Assembly: GCF_004329815.1 (NCBI RefSeq)
Contig: NZ_SJPE01000002.1
Coordinates: forward strand, 232,217 to 296,216
Source: Flavobacterium silvisoli
GTDB lineage: Bacteria > Bacteroidota > Bacteroidia > Flavobacteriales > Flavobacteriaceae
Direction of reading: 5' to 3'
DNA length: 64,000 bases
Part shown: in pieces, positions 37,399 through 46,256 of the stretch
Layout of the letters: each line of letters opens with the position of its first letter
Numbering within the stretch: position 1 is the first letter of the stretch
The notes under the pieces: generated by a model
What the model saw: only the letters and a program-made list of their open reading frames with translations
Told to the model about the DNA's origin: nothing
Database searches by the model: none
Position numbers and translations under genes: made by a program

Positions 37399-37799
37399 AA
37401 ATGTTTGTATAAATTCCAAATCCAGTTGAGCACCACCAAGAGCACCAAAAATGGGGCAAGTCGTGGGGTTCTGAGTAATGCTTCCGTTTTTTTATATCGG
37501 ATATAAAAAGTTTCTTTTTGTAAAACGATATCGGCAAAAATCCAAATGGGCAAAACGGTCATTATTGTCGCCACCAGTATTCCAAAAGGATTCACGAGCA
37601 GGGATTCGGTTATTTTTCCTTTCATAAGCAGCAAAACTGCTCGAGTAGTACCACACGACGGACAAGGATACCCCGTCACGTTTTTGATGATACACACTCG
37701 AACAGTGTCATTTTGTACCGCATGCGTTTGGTAAAAAAGATAACTGAATCCGGCGAAACAAGCTATAAGCAATAAGGAATATAACTTATTCCGGGTCAT
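37395..37799 (-). CDS. DUF2752 membrane protein
   Basis: A 134-residue membrane protein with helices at about 7-24, 66-88 and 112-130. The family signature GYPCPSCGTTRAVLLLMKG (about 43-61) has the two conserved cysteines and the threonines of DUF2752. Function unknown. It is 3 bp after the TM2 gene and overlaps the DUF4870 gene by 4 bp. Confidence 0.9.
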   Translation of the reverse strand: MTRNKLYSLLLIACFAGFSYLFYQTHAVQNDTVRVCIIKNVTGYPCPSCGTTRAVLLLMKGKITESLLVNPFGILVATIMTVLPIWIFADIVLQKETFYIRYKKTEALLRTPRLAPFLVLLVVLNWIWNLYKHL

Positions 37800-37802
37800 T
37801 TT

Positions 37803-38141
37803 TTAGTAAAGTGAATTTTGGAAAAGCTCCATGTTTTTTTCACGGGTAGCTCCCATGATTAGGAACCAGTCGATGATGGTCCAAATCCCTAAGCCCCCAC
37901 AAGTCAACAATTTTCCGATTCCCATACCGGTATCGCCTATCATGAAACGATCGATTCCTAAACCTCCTCCCAATAACGAAACAATGATACTGGTAGTAGG
38001 ATCTTTGAACTGAAGGGTTTGTACCATACCCCATTTTGAATCGTCCAGACTAAGTAATTTTTCTCTGATAGCGTTTAAATGATGTCCCTCGAAGTACTTG
38101 GCATTTGTCATCATGAACATGTCAACCTTTTGTGATTCCAT
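37803..38141 (-). CDS. TM2-domain membrane protein
   Basis: A 112-residue protein. Residues 1-45 are soluble; the TM2 hairpin (about 47-100) has PTTSIIVSLLGGGLGIDRFMIG, the conserved DRF and a second helix LGIWTIIDWFLIMG. It is the first gene of the operon TM2-DUF2752-DUF4870-M48, all with 3-bp gaps or overlaps. The upstream 95 bp show no clear promoter box. Confidence 0.9.
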   Translation of the reverse strand: MESQKVDMFMMTNAKYFEGHHLNAIREKLLSLDDSKWGMVQTLQFKDPTTSIIVSLLGGGLGIDRFMIGDTGMGIGKLLTCGGLGIWTIIDWFLIMGATREKNMELFQNSLY

Positions 38142-38236
38142 ACGTTTTGTTTTTTATTTGGTTAGTTAATTGATGGCTCTAATATATAAAATTCTTATAA
38201 AAAAATCATTTCAGACCCAACATTTATAACCCTTTT

Positions 38237-38632
38237 TTACAAAGCGCTGTCCACGGGTTCCCAAAGTTCTATTTTATTGCCCTCGGGATCAAGTATCCAA
38301 CCGAATTTTCCATAGTCATAACTTTGCATTTCCCCAACTATAGTTACCCCTTCTTCTTGTAAAGCGGCTAATAAAGCTTCTAAATTGTGTACTCTGTAAT
38401 TAATCATAAATGGTTTATCACTGGGTTCCAAATAGTTGGTTTTGGCATCAAATATAGACCATTGGGTGGTGCCGTCATTGCCTTCAGCATCCTTCCATTC
38501 AAAGGACCATCCGTAAGGTCCTGCCGGAATTCCAAGGTGAGTTGCATACCATTCATTCATTGCCTTTGGGTCCTCACTTTTGAAGAAAAAACCACCCAAA
38601 CCTGTTACTCTCTTTAAATCTTTGTTACTCAT
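38237..38632 (-). CDS. VOC (glyoxalase/bleomycin-resistance) superfamily protein
   Basis: A 131-residue single VOC module: RVTGLGGFFFKSEDPKAMNEWY at the start, the metal-site-like segments FSIFDAKTNYLEPS and MINYRVHNLEALLAAL, and the C-terminal GKFGWILDPEGNKIELWEP with the usual Glu. Substrate unknown. Its start overlaps the stop of the membrane protein gene upstream by 4 bp (ATGA), so the two are co-translated. Confidence 0.9.
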   Translation of the reverse strand: MSNKDLKRVTGLGGFFFKSEDPKAMNEWYATHLGIPAGPYGWSFEWKDAEGNDGTTQWSIFDAKTNYLEPSDKPFMINYRVHNLEALLAALQEEGVTIVGEMQSYDYGKFGWILDPEGNKIELWEPVDSAL

Positions 38633-39027
38633 GATTGTTCTTTTTTATAAAATACAGTTACCGCCAATAAAAGTAAGATTCCCTCAGCAGTAAAGAAAAA
38701 CATCTGATTAAAAACATCCTGAACAATATAACTGCAGCCCAATCCAAAAGCAATTAACCCGATACTCAGATACAAAACCTGAATTCGGGCTACGTGTTTT
38801 CCTTCTAAAACAGGCTTTGCTAAAAAGAACATCCAGATACCCGACAAGAGCATCATGATGGAAGAATAAAGCCAAATCATTTGCATGCTTTGGGTGGCAC
38901 TGCCGTTGATTTCTCCTTTTTGTATGTGTTCTAAAACCGCAGGAAATCCCACGAAAGCATGGGGAATGAATTGCAGCAGGGTCAGTACACCCACCACAAC
39001 CACTAAATAGTAACTAACTTTGTTCAT
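38629..39027 (-). CDS. Four-helix membrane protein, unknown function
   Basis: A 132-residue protein from the ATG at 39027 with four hydrophobic helices (VSYYLVVVVGVLTLLQFIPH; MIWLYSSIMMLLSGIWMFFL; VLYLSIGLIAFGLGCSYIV; AEGILLLLAVTVFY). A TAGCTTTG box (39059-39052) sits inside the longer frame that begins at 39054, so I take the later start. It overlaps the VOC gene by 4 bp. I do not recognise a family. Confidence 0.7.
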   Translation of the reverse strand: MNKVSYYLVVVVGVLTLLQFIPHAFVGFPAVLEHIQKGEINGSATQSMQMIWLYSSIMMLLSGIWMFFLAKPVLEGKHVARIQVLYLSIGLIAFGLGCSYIVQDVFNQMFFFTAEGILLLLAVTVFYKKEQS

Positions 39028-39074
39028 ATTCTTTCGGTTAAGGGTTATAAACAAAGCTAGTAAATACCGAGCAA

Positions 39075-40817
39075 TTATTTGATGACTTTTTTGGTAACCT
39101 TTACCCCATCTTCAGAAGTGAGTTGCACCAAAAGCAACTGATTGGTGGAATCGGTATTTATAATAGTTTGAGTGGCATTGATTCCTTTTTTCTCAAGCAA
39201 CAATCTGCCTTGTACATCAAAAACCGAAACAGCAGCCAGTTTCACAGCACCACTGTTGACAACCAATTCGTTAGCTGAAGTAGTATAAAGCACCACCTGA
39301 TTGGCATTGAACTCCGGAGCCGCAACCGCTAAAGGCAATTGATACAACAACTGAAAACGAGAATCAAAATTACCTGCTGCTGAAGAAAACGTATACCCTC
39401 CGGTATGTAAATCATGAATGATTCCTGTGGTATTGTCTTTTAAATAAATGGCTTGATTTCCCGAAAACAATCCGTCTGCATGATCCAAAGCGATGGTATA
39501 ATCTCCGGCAGCGGTAGCCTTAAAGTATAACGGAACCACATCATCAGCGGCAAACGGCAACGCTCTGCCTTGAATGGCATAGGGAGTTGAACCAATAAGA
39601 GACGTCAACGACACTGAGCCGTCGTTCATGGCTTTCCCGTCAACAGAAGCGTCCACGCCCTGAGTGGCGTTGGCTACATATCCAATTAACGTTTGCGAAA
39701 AAGCACCGGATGCATTAGTAACATTCAACCAAATTCTGTTTTTTTCCACATTGTTAGCCGCCGTTCTAAAAAACTGGTTGTCGTGATTGAAAATACGCAT
39801 CGTATTATCAAAATTCAAAGCCGTTCCATTCCCGGTAGCTTCCACAAAAAAGCCCTGACCAATTTGTATAACCCCGTTCGGGTCAACGGCCTGGGGATCT
39901 TCATTGGTAACAAAACCTAAGGTTGACCAGGTACAATAAGCCGCATTTAGGGCATTATTGGTTTTTCTCCAAAAGTAAAGTGTTCCGGTAATGTTATCAC
40001 TATTGGCCGTTACAAAACTAGTAGCATCCAAGGGCGATGGATAAGGGTTTCCCACCAGGTTGAATCGTTTCCCTACACCATAATCAGCCATCGTATAAGT
40101 ATAATCCCCGTTATTGGGAACCCCTGCAAACTGACCGGTCCAAATGGTAGGTGTAGTAGCCGGGTGATTGTTAGGTATTCGTATCAAATAACCCGTGGCA
40201 TTTGCAAAAGTTGTGGTAGACGGATCGGTTACATCATACAGATTGGTATTGGTATTGTACTTATAAAAACGGATATTGTTGGGACTGATATTAGAAGTTT
40301 CCGGAGAAAACGCCAACAAGGTTTGCGTACCGGCAACAGGAGAAGACCACAAGGTATAATCCAAGCGTTTCAACAATGAACTGTTGCGCTTAATAATAAT
40401 GGCTCCCGAATTCGTATTGGTTGTTCCATCCTGAATCAAATTGGCATTGTTATTAAACACCACTAAACTTCCGGGTTCTACGATAAGACTTCCTGTCAAG
40501 CTTACGGTATCACCTGAAGAAATCACCACACTGGCATTGTTATTTATGGTTAGCGAATTGGCATCAAGATTTACTCCACCCGAAATAAAAGTACTCGATA
40601 TCACGGCATTCATCGTAAAATCGGGCGCACCATTATCCCAAACTCCACCAGACCACGTTGTTGTAACCAAATTGGTTTGATTCGTCGATTTTAAGGCAAC
40701 TGCTCCCGAAGAAGCCAACCCGTGATTAACATTGCCGTTATGCTGTGCATTCCCGTTTATACTGCTTAAAAACAACAATGGCAGTAAAATATAATGAAGT
40801 GGTATTTTTATTTCCAT
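39075..40817 (-). CDS. Secreted T9SS cargo protein, large, unknown ligand
   Basis: A 580-residue secreted protein with signal peptide MEIKIPLHYILLPLLFLSSINGNA. Residues 40-150 form a beta-helix-like stretch (VNLDANSLTINNNASVVISSG). Then comes a long beta-rich region with LKRLDYTLWSSPVAG and NLVGNPYPSPLD, seen in many large Bacteroidota surface proteins. The last 80 residues are a T9SS type A sorting domain (AVSVFDVQGRLLLEKKG ... VKVTKKVIK). No catalytic motif is seen. It may be an adhesin or surface-layer component, but I cannot say. Confidence 0.8.
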   Translation of the reverse strand: MEIKIPLHYILLPLLFLSSINGNAQHNGNVNHGLASSGAVALKSTNQTNLVTTTWSGGVWDNGAPDFTMNAVISSTFISGGVNLDANSLTINNNASVVISSGDTVSLTGSLIVEPGSLVVFNNNANLIQDGTTNTNSGAIIIKRNSSLLKRLDYTLWSSPVAGTQTLLAFSPETSNISPNNIRFYKYNTNTNLYDVTDPSTTTFANATGYLIRIPNNHPATTPTIWTGQFAGVPNNGDYTYTMADYGVGKRFNLVGNPYPSPLDATSFVTANSDNITGTLYFWRKTNNALNAAYCTWSTLGFVTNEDPQAVDPNGVIQIGQGFFVEATGNGTALNFDNTMRIFNHDNQFFRTAANNVEKNRIWLNVTNASGAFSQTLIGYVANATQGVDASVDGKAMNDGSVSLTSLIGSTPYAIQGRALPFAADDVVPLYFKATAAGDYTIALDHADGLFSGNQAIYLKDNTTGIIHDLHTGGYTFSSAAGNFDSRFQLLYQLPLAVAAPEFNANQVVLYTTSANELVVNSGAVKLAAVSVFDVQGRLLLEKKGINATQTIINTDSTNQLLLVQLTSEDGVKVTKKVIK

Positions 40818-41044
40818 AATTATTGAGTAGTTAAGGAGTTAAACGTAAAGAAACAATCAGGTAGTCTTGGGGATACTAATATCTATCAAATATCCGAAAG
40901 ATAGAGTTACTCCTTTTCTCAAATTAGACCAAAACACTTCTCTTAAAGACGAAATGACATTTATTGTAGATGAAATGTATTTTTATCGACTAAATACAAT
41001 AAATAATGGTTTTCACGACATCACATCGACACGCAGTATAAAAA

Positions 41045-41068
41045 AATCCCTGTCGGACAACAGGGATT
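41045..41068 (-). terminator. Terminator of the D-2-hydroxyacid dehydrogenase gene
   Basis: AATCCCTGT (41045-41053) pairs with ACAGGGATT (41060-41068), loop of 6, followed on the minus strand by a T-run. The rest of the gap 40818-41044 shows nothing I can support. Confidence 0.85.
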
Positions 41069-41088
41069 GAATTGCTTTTATGTAGTAA

Positions 41089-42042
41089 TCAGCAGAATAA
41101 TTGTAAAATCTTATCCACTATGGTTTGTGCCAACTTTTGATGGCTTTCAAAAGTCCAGCCCGCGATATGGGGCGTCAGTAACACATTCTCCGCCTGCAGC
41201 AGGTATTCAAAGGCTTTGGGTCTTTCGGTATCGATAAATAAATTTTCGAAAGACAATTTCTCGTATTCCAACACATCCAATCCGGCTCCAAGAATTTTAC
41301 CCGATTCCAAAGCGGCGACCAAATCATCGGTCACTACATTTTTTCCGCGCGAGGTATTGATAAACCAAAACGGCTTAGCAAAAGCATGGATAAAATCGGT
41401 GTTGATCATCTTATCCGTTTCGGGCGTCCAAGGAATGTGAAGACTGAGCACATCCGCTTTGGCTTGTAATTCCGAAAGCGATACTTGTTTGGCATTGCCA
41501 TCCCCCACATTTGGGAGTAAATCGCAACACAAAACGTCAACGTCAAATCCGCGTAGTTTTTGTGCAAACGATTTTCCCATATTACCATACCCGATAATCC
41601 CCACCGTTTTCCCTTCCAACTCATACCCACGGTTGCCTTCGCGCACCCATTGCCCTTGTCTGATAAGCCTGTCCGCGCGGTTCAGTTTGTTCATCAACGA
41701 CAACAACATCCCCAAAGCGTGTTCGCCCACAGCGTTGCGGTTGCCTTCCGGAGCGGCAATGAGTTGTATTCCCTTAGATTCGGCATAGTCGCAATCAATA
41801 CTTTCCAAACCGGCACCCACACGGGCTATAAATTTTAAATTAACAGCTTTGTCAATAAACTCTTGGTCTATTTTAAAACGACTTCGAATGACCACACCTT
41901 GATAGTTGTGGATTTTAGCTTCAATTTCAGTTTTAGACGAAGTAAAGTCGGCTTCGTTTTGAAAACCGGCCTGCTCCAATTGGTCCCAAAGCAAAGGATG
42001 ATTGCTGTCGAGGTGAAGGATTTTGGTGTCGTGTATGGACAT
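41089..42042 (-). CDS. D-2-hydroxyacid dehydrogenase (phosphoglycerate-dehydrogenase-like)
   Basis: An NAD-dependent dehydrogenase of about 317 residues from the ATG at 42042. The Rossmann motif VGIIGYGNMG is near residues 145-154. Catalytic Arg is in NTSRGKNVV, Glu in DVLEYEKLS, and His in LLTPHIAGWT. There is no C-terminal ACT domain, so it is the short type; the substrate could be 3-phosphoglycerate or another 2-hydroxyacid. I reject the upstream ATG at 42120: its 26-residue extension overlaps the terminator at 42089-42117. Confidence 0.9.
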   Translation of the reverse strand: MSIHDTKILHLDSNHPLLWDQLEQAGFQNEADFTSSKTEIEAKIHNYQGVVIRSRFKIDQEFIDKAVNLKFIARVGAGLESIDCDYAESKGIQLIAAPEGNRNAVGEHALGMLLSLMNKLNRADRLIRQGQWVREGNRGYELEGKTVGIIGYGNMGKSFAQKLRGFDVDVLCCDLLPNVGDGNAKQVSLSELQAKADVLSLHIPWTPETDKMINTDFIHAFAKPFWFINTSRGKNVVTDDLVAALESGKILGAGLDVLEYEKLSFENLFIDTERPKAFEYLLQAENVLLTPHIAGWTFESHQKLAQTIVDKILQLFC

Positions 42043-42088
42043 GGTCGTGTGTTGAAAGCGTAAAGGTAGCATTTTGATGAAAATAAAA

Positions 42089-42117
42089 AAAGCCGACAGA
42101 TTACTCATGACGACTTT
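42089..42117 (-). terminator. Likely terminator of the pyrimidine catabolic cluster
   Basis: On the minus strand AAAGTCGTC (42117-42109) pairs with GTCGGCTTT (42097-42089) with one G-U pair and one mismatch, followed by a T-rich tract. Confidence 0.5.
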
Positions 42118-42140
42118 CAATCAACTTAACTAAACTATTT

Positions 42141-43376
42141 TTATTTTTTCAAAACTTCTGTTACGGTGCCCAATAAGACATTCGCTCCAAGGGCCAAATC
42201 TTCATACGAAGCATATTCCAGCGGATTGTGACTGATGCCGTCTTTGCAGCGCACAAAGATCATACCGTAATCACAAGCATAGGACAACGCGAGTGCATCG
42301 TGAAACGGACCGCTCATGAGTTCGGGGGCATCCAACTGCATTTTTTCACATTCCGAGTGAATGATTTTTTTAATCCAATCGGCACAATAGCGCGGCTCGC
42401 TGTTGGTGTCTTCGGAGATGGAATACTCCAATTTATGTTTGGCACAAATGGCCGCTATGCGGTCGCGAAGTTGTTGTTCATATCGGTTTCTGCGGTCCAA
42501 ATCAATATCGCGCAAGTCCACCGTCATTTCCACTTCTTCGGCGATGATGTTACGCGAAGCCGGAAACACTTTCAACGTTCCCACCGTCCCTACGGTTGGA
42601 TTTCCGGGTACCTGCGTGGCAATTTCGTTCAAAGCGATGGTGATTTCTGCGGCGCCCATCATGGCATCGCGGCGCATCGGCATGGGCACCGAACCGGCGT
42701 GGCCCGCCATTCCTTTCAATTTGACCGTCCACCACAAGGGCCCTGAAATTCCGGAAACCACGCCAATGGGTTTGTTGCTGTAATCTAAAATCGGCCCTTG
42801 TTCGATATGCAGTTCCAAAAAGCAGAAAATGCTTCCGGGTTGGTATTCGGAGACTGCGAATTTAGTGATATCACAGCCAAAATCTTTTAACGCTTGCGCA
42901 CGGGTAATGCCGTCTTGGTCTTTGCGTTGCAATTCGCCTTCTTCCAGTTTTCCTAAAATGCCGCGAGAGCCGAAAAGCCCTTTGTTAAACCGCCAGCCTT
43001 CTTCATCGGCAAACGAAATGACTTCGATGGAACGCTCCGGTTGGATCCCGTTTTCGTGCAAAGTCCTAACGACTTCAATAGCACACAATACACCGGCCAC
43101 CCCGTCAAAGCGGCCACCATAGGGTTGGGAATCGAGGTGAGACCCCATCATCAAAACAGGCAAGCCGGGATTTTTACCTTCCAGTCTGCCAATGAGGTTT
43201 CCGAAGTTGTCGATGCGGACCGACATCCCAGCTTCTTGCATCCAGGAGCCTGCGAGTTCAAAGGCTTGCTTTTCCAAGGCAGTATGCGCCGGGCGGCAGG
43301 TTCCGGTTTCGCCGATTTTGCCTATTGCTGACATCGCTTCAAAATACGATTGAAGACGCACATTGTTTATTTTCAT
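42141..43376 (-). CDS. M20-family N-carbamoyl-amino-acid amidohydrolase (beta-ureidopropionase-like)
   Basis: A 411-residue dinuclear metallo-amidase of the allantoate amidohydrolase/N-carbamoylase group. Metal ligands: H80 (GSHLDSQPYGGRFDGVAG), D91, E125/E126 (FADEEGWRF), H190 (ELHIEQGPIL), and a C-terminal His in GISHNPLEYA. SGPFHDALAL is typical. In this context it would hydrolyse N-carbamoyl-beta-alanine to beta-alanine, CO2 and ammonia. A nitrilase-type enzyme for the same step lies four genes upstream in the transcript direction. It is the last gene of the cluster and is separated from preA by 119 bp of repeats. Confidence 0.9.
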   Translation of the reverse strand: MKINNVRLQSYFEAMSAIGKIGETGTCRPAHTALEKQAFELAGSWMQEAGMSVRIDNFGNLIGRLEGKNPGLPVLMMGSHLDSQPYGGRFDGVAGVLCAIEVVRTLHENGIQPERSIEVISFADEEGWRFNKGLFGSRGILGKLEEGELQRKDQDGITRAQALKDFGCDITKFAVSEYQPGSIFCFLELHIEQGPILDYSNKPIGVVSGISGPLWWTVKLKGMAGHAGSVPMPMRRDAMMGAAEITIALNEIATQVPGNPTVGTVGTLKVFPASRNIIAEEVEMTVDLRDIDLDRRNRYEQQLRDRIAAICAKHKLEYSISEDTNSEPRYCADWIKKIIHSECEKMQLDAPELMSGPFHDALALSYACDYGMIFVRCKDGISHNPLEYASYEDLALGANVLLGTVTEVLKK

Positions 43377-43397
43377 AAGTTATTATTACTGTTAACC

Positions 43398-43456
43398 GCG
43401 TGAGGGATTGGAGCAAGTACCGTGTACTGCGGAAAGCCCGACCCGTAGGGGCACGC
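43398..43456. ncRNA. Structured repeat, three-way-junction type (Flavo-1-like?)
   Basis: Outer stem GCGTG (43398-43402) with CACGC (43452-43456); GGG (43404-43406) with CCC (43437-43439); inner hairpin AGTAC (43416-43420) with GTACT (43424-43428), loop CGT; small hairpin CCC (43442) with GGG (43448). A related element is at 51567-51650, where the inner hairpin has different bases that still pair. It resembles a recurrent Flavobacterium intergenic element; Rfam's Flavo-1 motif is a candidate, from memory only. The transcribed strand is unknown. Confidence 0.45.
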
Positions 43457-43462
43457 CCAAAA

Positions 43463-43497
43463 TCTTTCTTCTTGCTTCTTGTTTCTTTCTTCTGATT
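43463..43497. repeat. 7-nt-period array after preA
   Basis: Units TCTTTCT (43463), TCTTGCT (43470), TCTTGTT (43477), TCTTTCT (43484), TCTGATT (43491). Single-armed; its last bases reach the preA stop codon. Confidence 0.6.
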
Positions 43498-44764
43498 AGT
43501 GGTCGTTTAACGGACGTCCTTCGCGTTGCCAGTCTTTCCAGTTTACATACTCAGGAGCCACACGGTGTTCAACCATGGTGATACAGCCGTCAACCGGACA
43601 CACGAGTTTGCACAAATTACAGCCCACACATTCTTTTTCGTTGACCGTGTAATTGTTATACGGATTGCCTCTTTCGATGTTAATGGACTGGTGCGAGGTG
43701 TCTTCGCAGGCGATGAAACACAATCCGCAATGGATGCACTTGTCCTGATCGATGTTGGCGATGTGATGATAATTGATATCCAAATCTTCCCAATGGGTGA
43801 TTTTTTCTACGGATTTTCCGATGAAGTCGGTGGTTTTTTGATAGCCTTTTTCGTCCATCCAATTGCTCAATCCTTCACACATGTCTTCCACAATGCGGAA
43901 ACCGTGATTCATCGCCGCGGTACACACCTGTACCGAAGTGGCACCCAACAACATGAACTCCACCGCATCTTTCCAAGTGCTTACACCGCCAATTCCCGAA
44001 ATCGGAACTTTAGAGGTTACCGGGTCCTGAGCCACGGTGGTCAACATTTTGAGTGCAATGGGCTTCACGGCCGGGCCGCAATAGCCGCCAAAAACACTTT
44101 GTCCGGCCACATACGGATTGGGAACCAAGGTGTCTAAATCCACTCCGGTCACACTTTGAATGGTATTGATTAAACTCAACGCATTCGTTCCGCCTTCTAC
44201 AGCCGCTCTGGCCGTTGGCACTACGGAATGTACATTCGGAGTCAGTTTGGTAATGACCGGAATCGTCGCTTTTTCCATGACCCATTCCACCACCATTTTG
44301 GCAATTTCGGGATCTTGGCCTACGGCGGCCCCCATGCCGCGTTCGGTCATCCCATGCGGACAACCAAAGTTGAGTTCGAAGCCCATGGCACCGGCATCTT
44401 CGGCTTTTTTAATCAGCTCGTGCCAAGCGGTGCGGTTGTTATCGGCCATGAGCGAAACAATCATGGCACGGTCGGGGAACATTTTGACGACTTCAGTGAT
44501 TTCGCGTAAGTTGATTTCCAGCGGTCGGTCGCTGATCAGCTCAATATTGTTGAACCCCATCATGCGTTTTCCGCCATAATTCACGGATGAATACCGCGAG
44601 GATACATTTTTGACTTGGGAACCTAAGGTTTTCCAAACGACACCCCCCCAGCCCGCTTCGAAAGCACGGACTACGTTTATTTTTTTATCGGTGGGCGGCG
44701 CACTGGCCAGCCAAAAGGGGTTTGGTGATTTGATGCCTAAAAAATCGGTGGATATATCTGCCAT
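43496..44764 (-). CDS. preA: NAD-dependent dihydropyrimidine dehydrogenase, PreA subunit
   Basis: The FMN-binding catalytic subunit that reduces uracil and thymine to their dihydro forms, 422 residues. The dihydroorotate-dehydrogenase-like barrel covers about 1-310 (NPFWLASAPPT, NFGCPHGMTERGMGAAVGQD, KLTPNVHSV, GIGGVSTWKDA). A C-terminal two-[4Fe-4S] ferredoxin module follows: CIHCGLCFIAC and CVGCNLCKLVCPVDGC. The start is 4 bp after the preT stop, so the two subunits are coupled. Confidence 0.96.
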   Translation of the reverse strand: MADISTDFLGIKSPNPFWLASAPPTDKKINVVRAFEAGWGGVVWKTLGSQVKNVSSRYSSVNYGGKRMMGFNNIELISDRPLEINLREITEVVKMFPDRAMIVSLMADNNRTAWHELIKKAEDAGAMGFELNFGCPHGMTERGMGAAVGQDPEIAKMVVEWVMEKATIPVITKLTPNVHSVVPTARAAVEGGTNALSLINTIQSVTGVDLDTLVPNPYVAGQSVFGGYCGPAVKPIALKMLTTVAQDPVTSKVPISGIGGVSTWKDAVEFMLLGATSVQVCTAAMNHGFRIVEDMCEGLSNWMDEKGYQKTTDFIGKSVEKITHWEDLDINYHHIANIDQDKCIHCGLCFIACEDTSHQSINIERGNPYNNYTVNEKECVGCNLCKLVCPVDGCITMVEHRVAPEYVNWKDWQREGRPLNDH

Positions 44765-44768
44765 ATTC

Positions 44769-46154
44769 TTAATTATTAAACGTTGGTTTTAATTCGGATT
44801 CGATGATGTAATCCGGGGAAATGATGTGTTTCAAAATCGCAGCGGCTCCGTCTTTTCCGGCCTGTACCGCATCGACTACTTCGCGGCCCCCGTTGACGCA
44901 ATCGCCACCGGCAAAAACACCGGCCATTTTGGTGGTTGATTTTCCGCTTACGGCAATCTTTCCATTGTTGTTTTTGATGTTATTGGCATTCACCAAAGAG
45001 GTGAAAGGCATTTGCCCTGCCGCTTTGATGACCATGTCTACGTCGAGTGTAAAGGTTTCGCCTGAAGCTATCGGACTTCTTCTACCGCTGGCATCGGGTT
45101 CGCCGAGTTTCATGACATCACAAACCAATTGGGTAACCTTTCCGTTTTCGCCTTTGATTTCTTTTGGTGCGGCTAACCATTCGATTTTGCAACCGTCTAA
45201 TTTGGCAATATCCAATTCTTTTTGGGTACACGGCATTTCGGCTTGCGTTCTTCGGTACACCAAAGTCACCTCGGAAGCACCCAAACGTTTGGCTTGGGTG
45301 GCCGCGTCAATCGCGGTCATTCCCATACCGATAACCGCCACTTTATCGCCTACGGCTATTTTGGAATAATCATTGTTTCTTAATTCGTAAATAAACTTGA
45401 TGGCATCTTCCACACCTTCCAAATGTTCGCCCGGGATGTCCAACTGTCGCGCCATTCCGACTCCAAACGCCATATACACGGCATCGTAGTTTTGTTGTAA
45501 ATGCTCCAGCGTAACGTCTTTTCCGAATTCGTGATTGTATTTGATGTCGATGCCGCCAATGGACGTAATGTAATTTACCTCATCTTCGCAAAACTGCGGC
45601 GTTACTTTGTAGGCTGCGATGCCATACGTCATGAGTCCACCGCCTTTGGCTTCTTTTTCATAAATCGTCACATCGATGCCTTCGCGGCTCAACGTATGCG
45701 CACAACTCAATCCGGCCGGACCGGCACCAATGATGGCTACCTTTTTGCCTTTCGAAGGTTTACGGTCAAACAACTGCCAGTTGTTTTCCATCGCTTTTTC
45801 GGTAGAATAACGCTGCAAACGGGCAATATTAATCGGTTCCTCGTGCATCATGTTGTACACACAGGCGCCTTCACACAACTTTTCTACCGGACACACCTTG
45901 CTGCAACCGGCACCCATGATGTTGGAGGCCAAAATGGTATGGGCCGAACCTTTGAGGTTGTCGGTGGCAATTTGTTTGATGAATTTCGGTACATTAACAG
46001 ATGTCGGGCACGACTTCATACACGGCGGGTCGTAGCAAAACAGACAACGGTTGGCTTCGGTTAACGCTGCGTCGCGTGTTTCAAAAGGCGGGTGGATATC
46101 GGCAAAGTTCTCCTGATATTCGGCCGCAGTTAATCGGTTATTTTTAATACTCAT
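44769..46154 (-). CDS. preT: NAD-dependent dihydropyrimidine dehydrogenase, PreT subunit
   Basis: The NAD/FAD electron-input subunit, 461 residues, of the glutamate-synthase-small-subunit type. N-terminal Fe-S cysteines C37, C40, C45 and C49 (CLFCYDPPCMKSC) and a second group in GAGCSKVCPVEKLCEGAC. The FAD Rossmann motif is AIIGAGPAGLSCAH (about 144), the NAD motif AVIGMGMTAIDAA (about 275), and the C-terminal GDCVNGGREVVDA closes the FAD site. It is upstream of preA by 4 bp and downstream of the nitrilase gene across a heptamer array. Confidence 0.96.
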   Translation of the reverse strand: MSIKNNRLTAAEYQENFADIHPPFETRDAALTEANRCLFCYDPPCMKSCPTSVNVPKFIKQIATDNLKGSAHTILASNIMGAGCSKVCPVEKLCEGACVYNMMHEEPINIARLQRYSTEKAMENNWQLFDRKPSKGKKVAIIGAGPAGLSCAHTLSREGIDVTIYEKEAKGGGLMTYGIAAYKVTPQFCEDEVNYITSIGGIDIKYNHEFGKDVTLEHLQQNYDAVYMAFGVGMARQLDIPGEHLEGVEDAIKFIYELRNNDYSKIAVGDKVAVIGMGMTAIDAATQAKRLGASEVTLVYRRTQAEMPCTQKELDIAKLDGCKIEWLAAPKEIKGENGKVTQLVCDVMKLGEPDASGRRSPIASGETFTLDVDMVIKAAGQMPFTSLVNANNIKNNNGKIAVSGKSTTKMAGVFAGGDCVNGGREVVDAVQAGKDGAAAILKHIISPDYIIESELKPTFNN

Positions 46155-46163
46155 ATTTTTTCT

Positions 46164-46252
46164 ATGTTAAATTTTTGAATGGTAACTGCTGAATGGTAAC
46201 TGTCAAATGCTTTTTTTATTCAACATTCAACATTTAGCATTCAACATAATTA
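46164..46252. repeat. Inverted 7-nt-period array between the nitrilase gene and preT
   Basis: Left arm: ATGTTAA (46164), ATTTTTG, AATGGTA (46178), ACTGCTG, AATGGTA (46192), ACTGTCA, AATGCTT. Right arm: ATTCAAC (46218), ATTCAAC (46225), ATTTAGC (46232), ATTCAAC (46239), ATAATTA (46246). The arms are roughly reverse complements. The right arm shares its units with the arrays at 51655 and 48640. Confidence 0.65.
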
Positions 46253-46256
46253 GCTA

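Noticed and set aside
40867..41070. A 67-residue open frame on the plus strand
   Set aside because: It runs through the terminator stem at 41045-41068 and has no recognisable domain.
43526..44137. A 203-residue open frame opposite preA
   Set aside because: It is an antisense shadow of a well-supported gene, starts with TTG, and shows no protein-like domain.
45501..46064. A 187-residue open frame opposite preT
   Set aside because: Antisense shadow of preT with no domain of its own.
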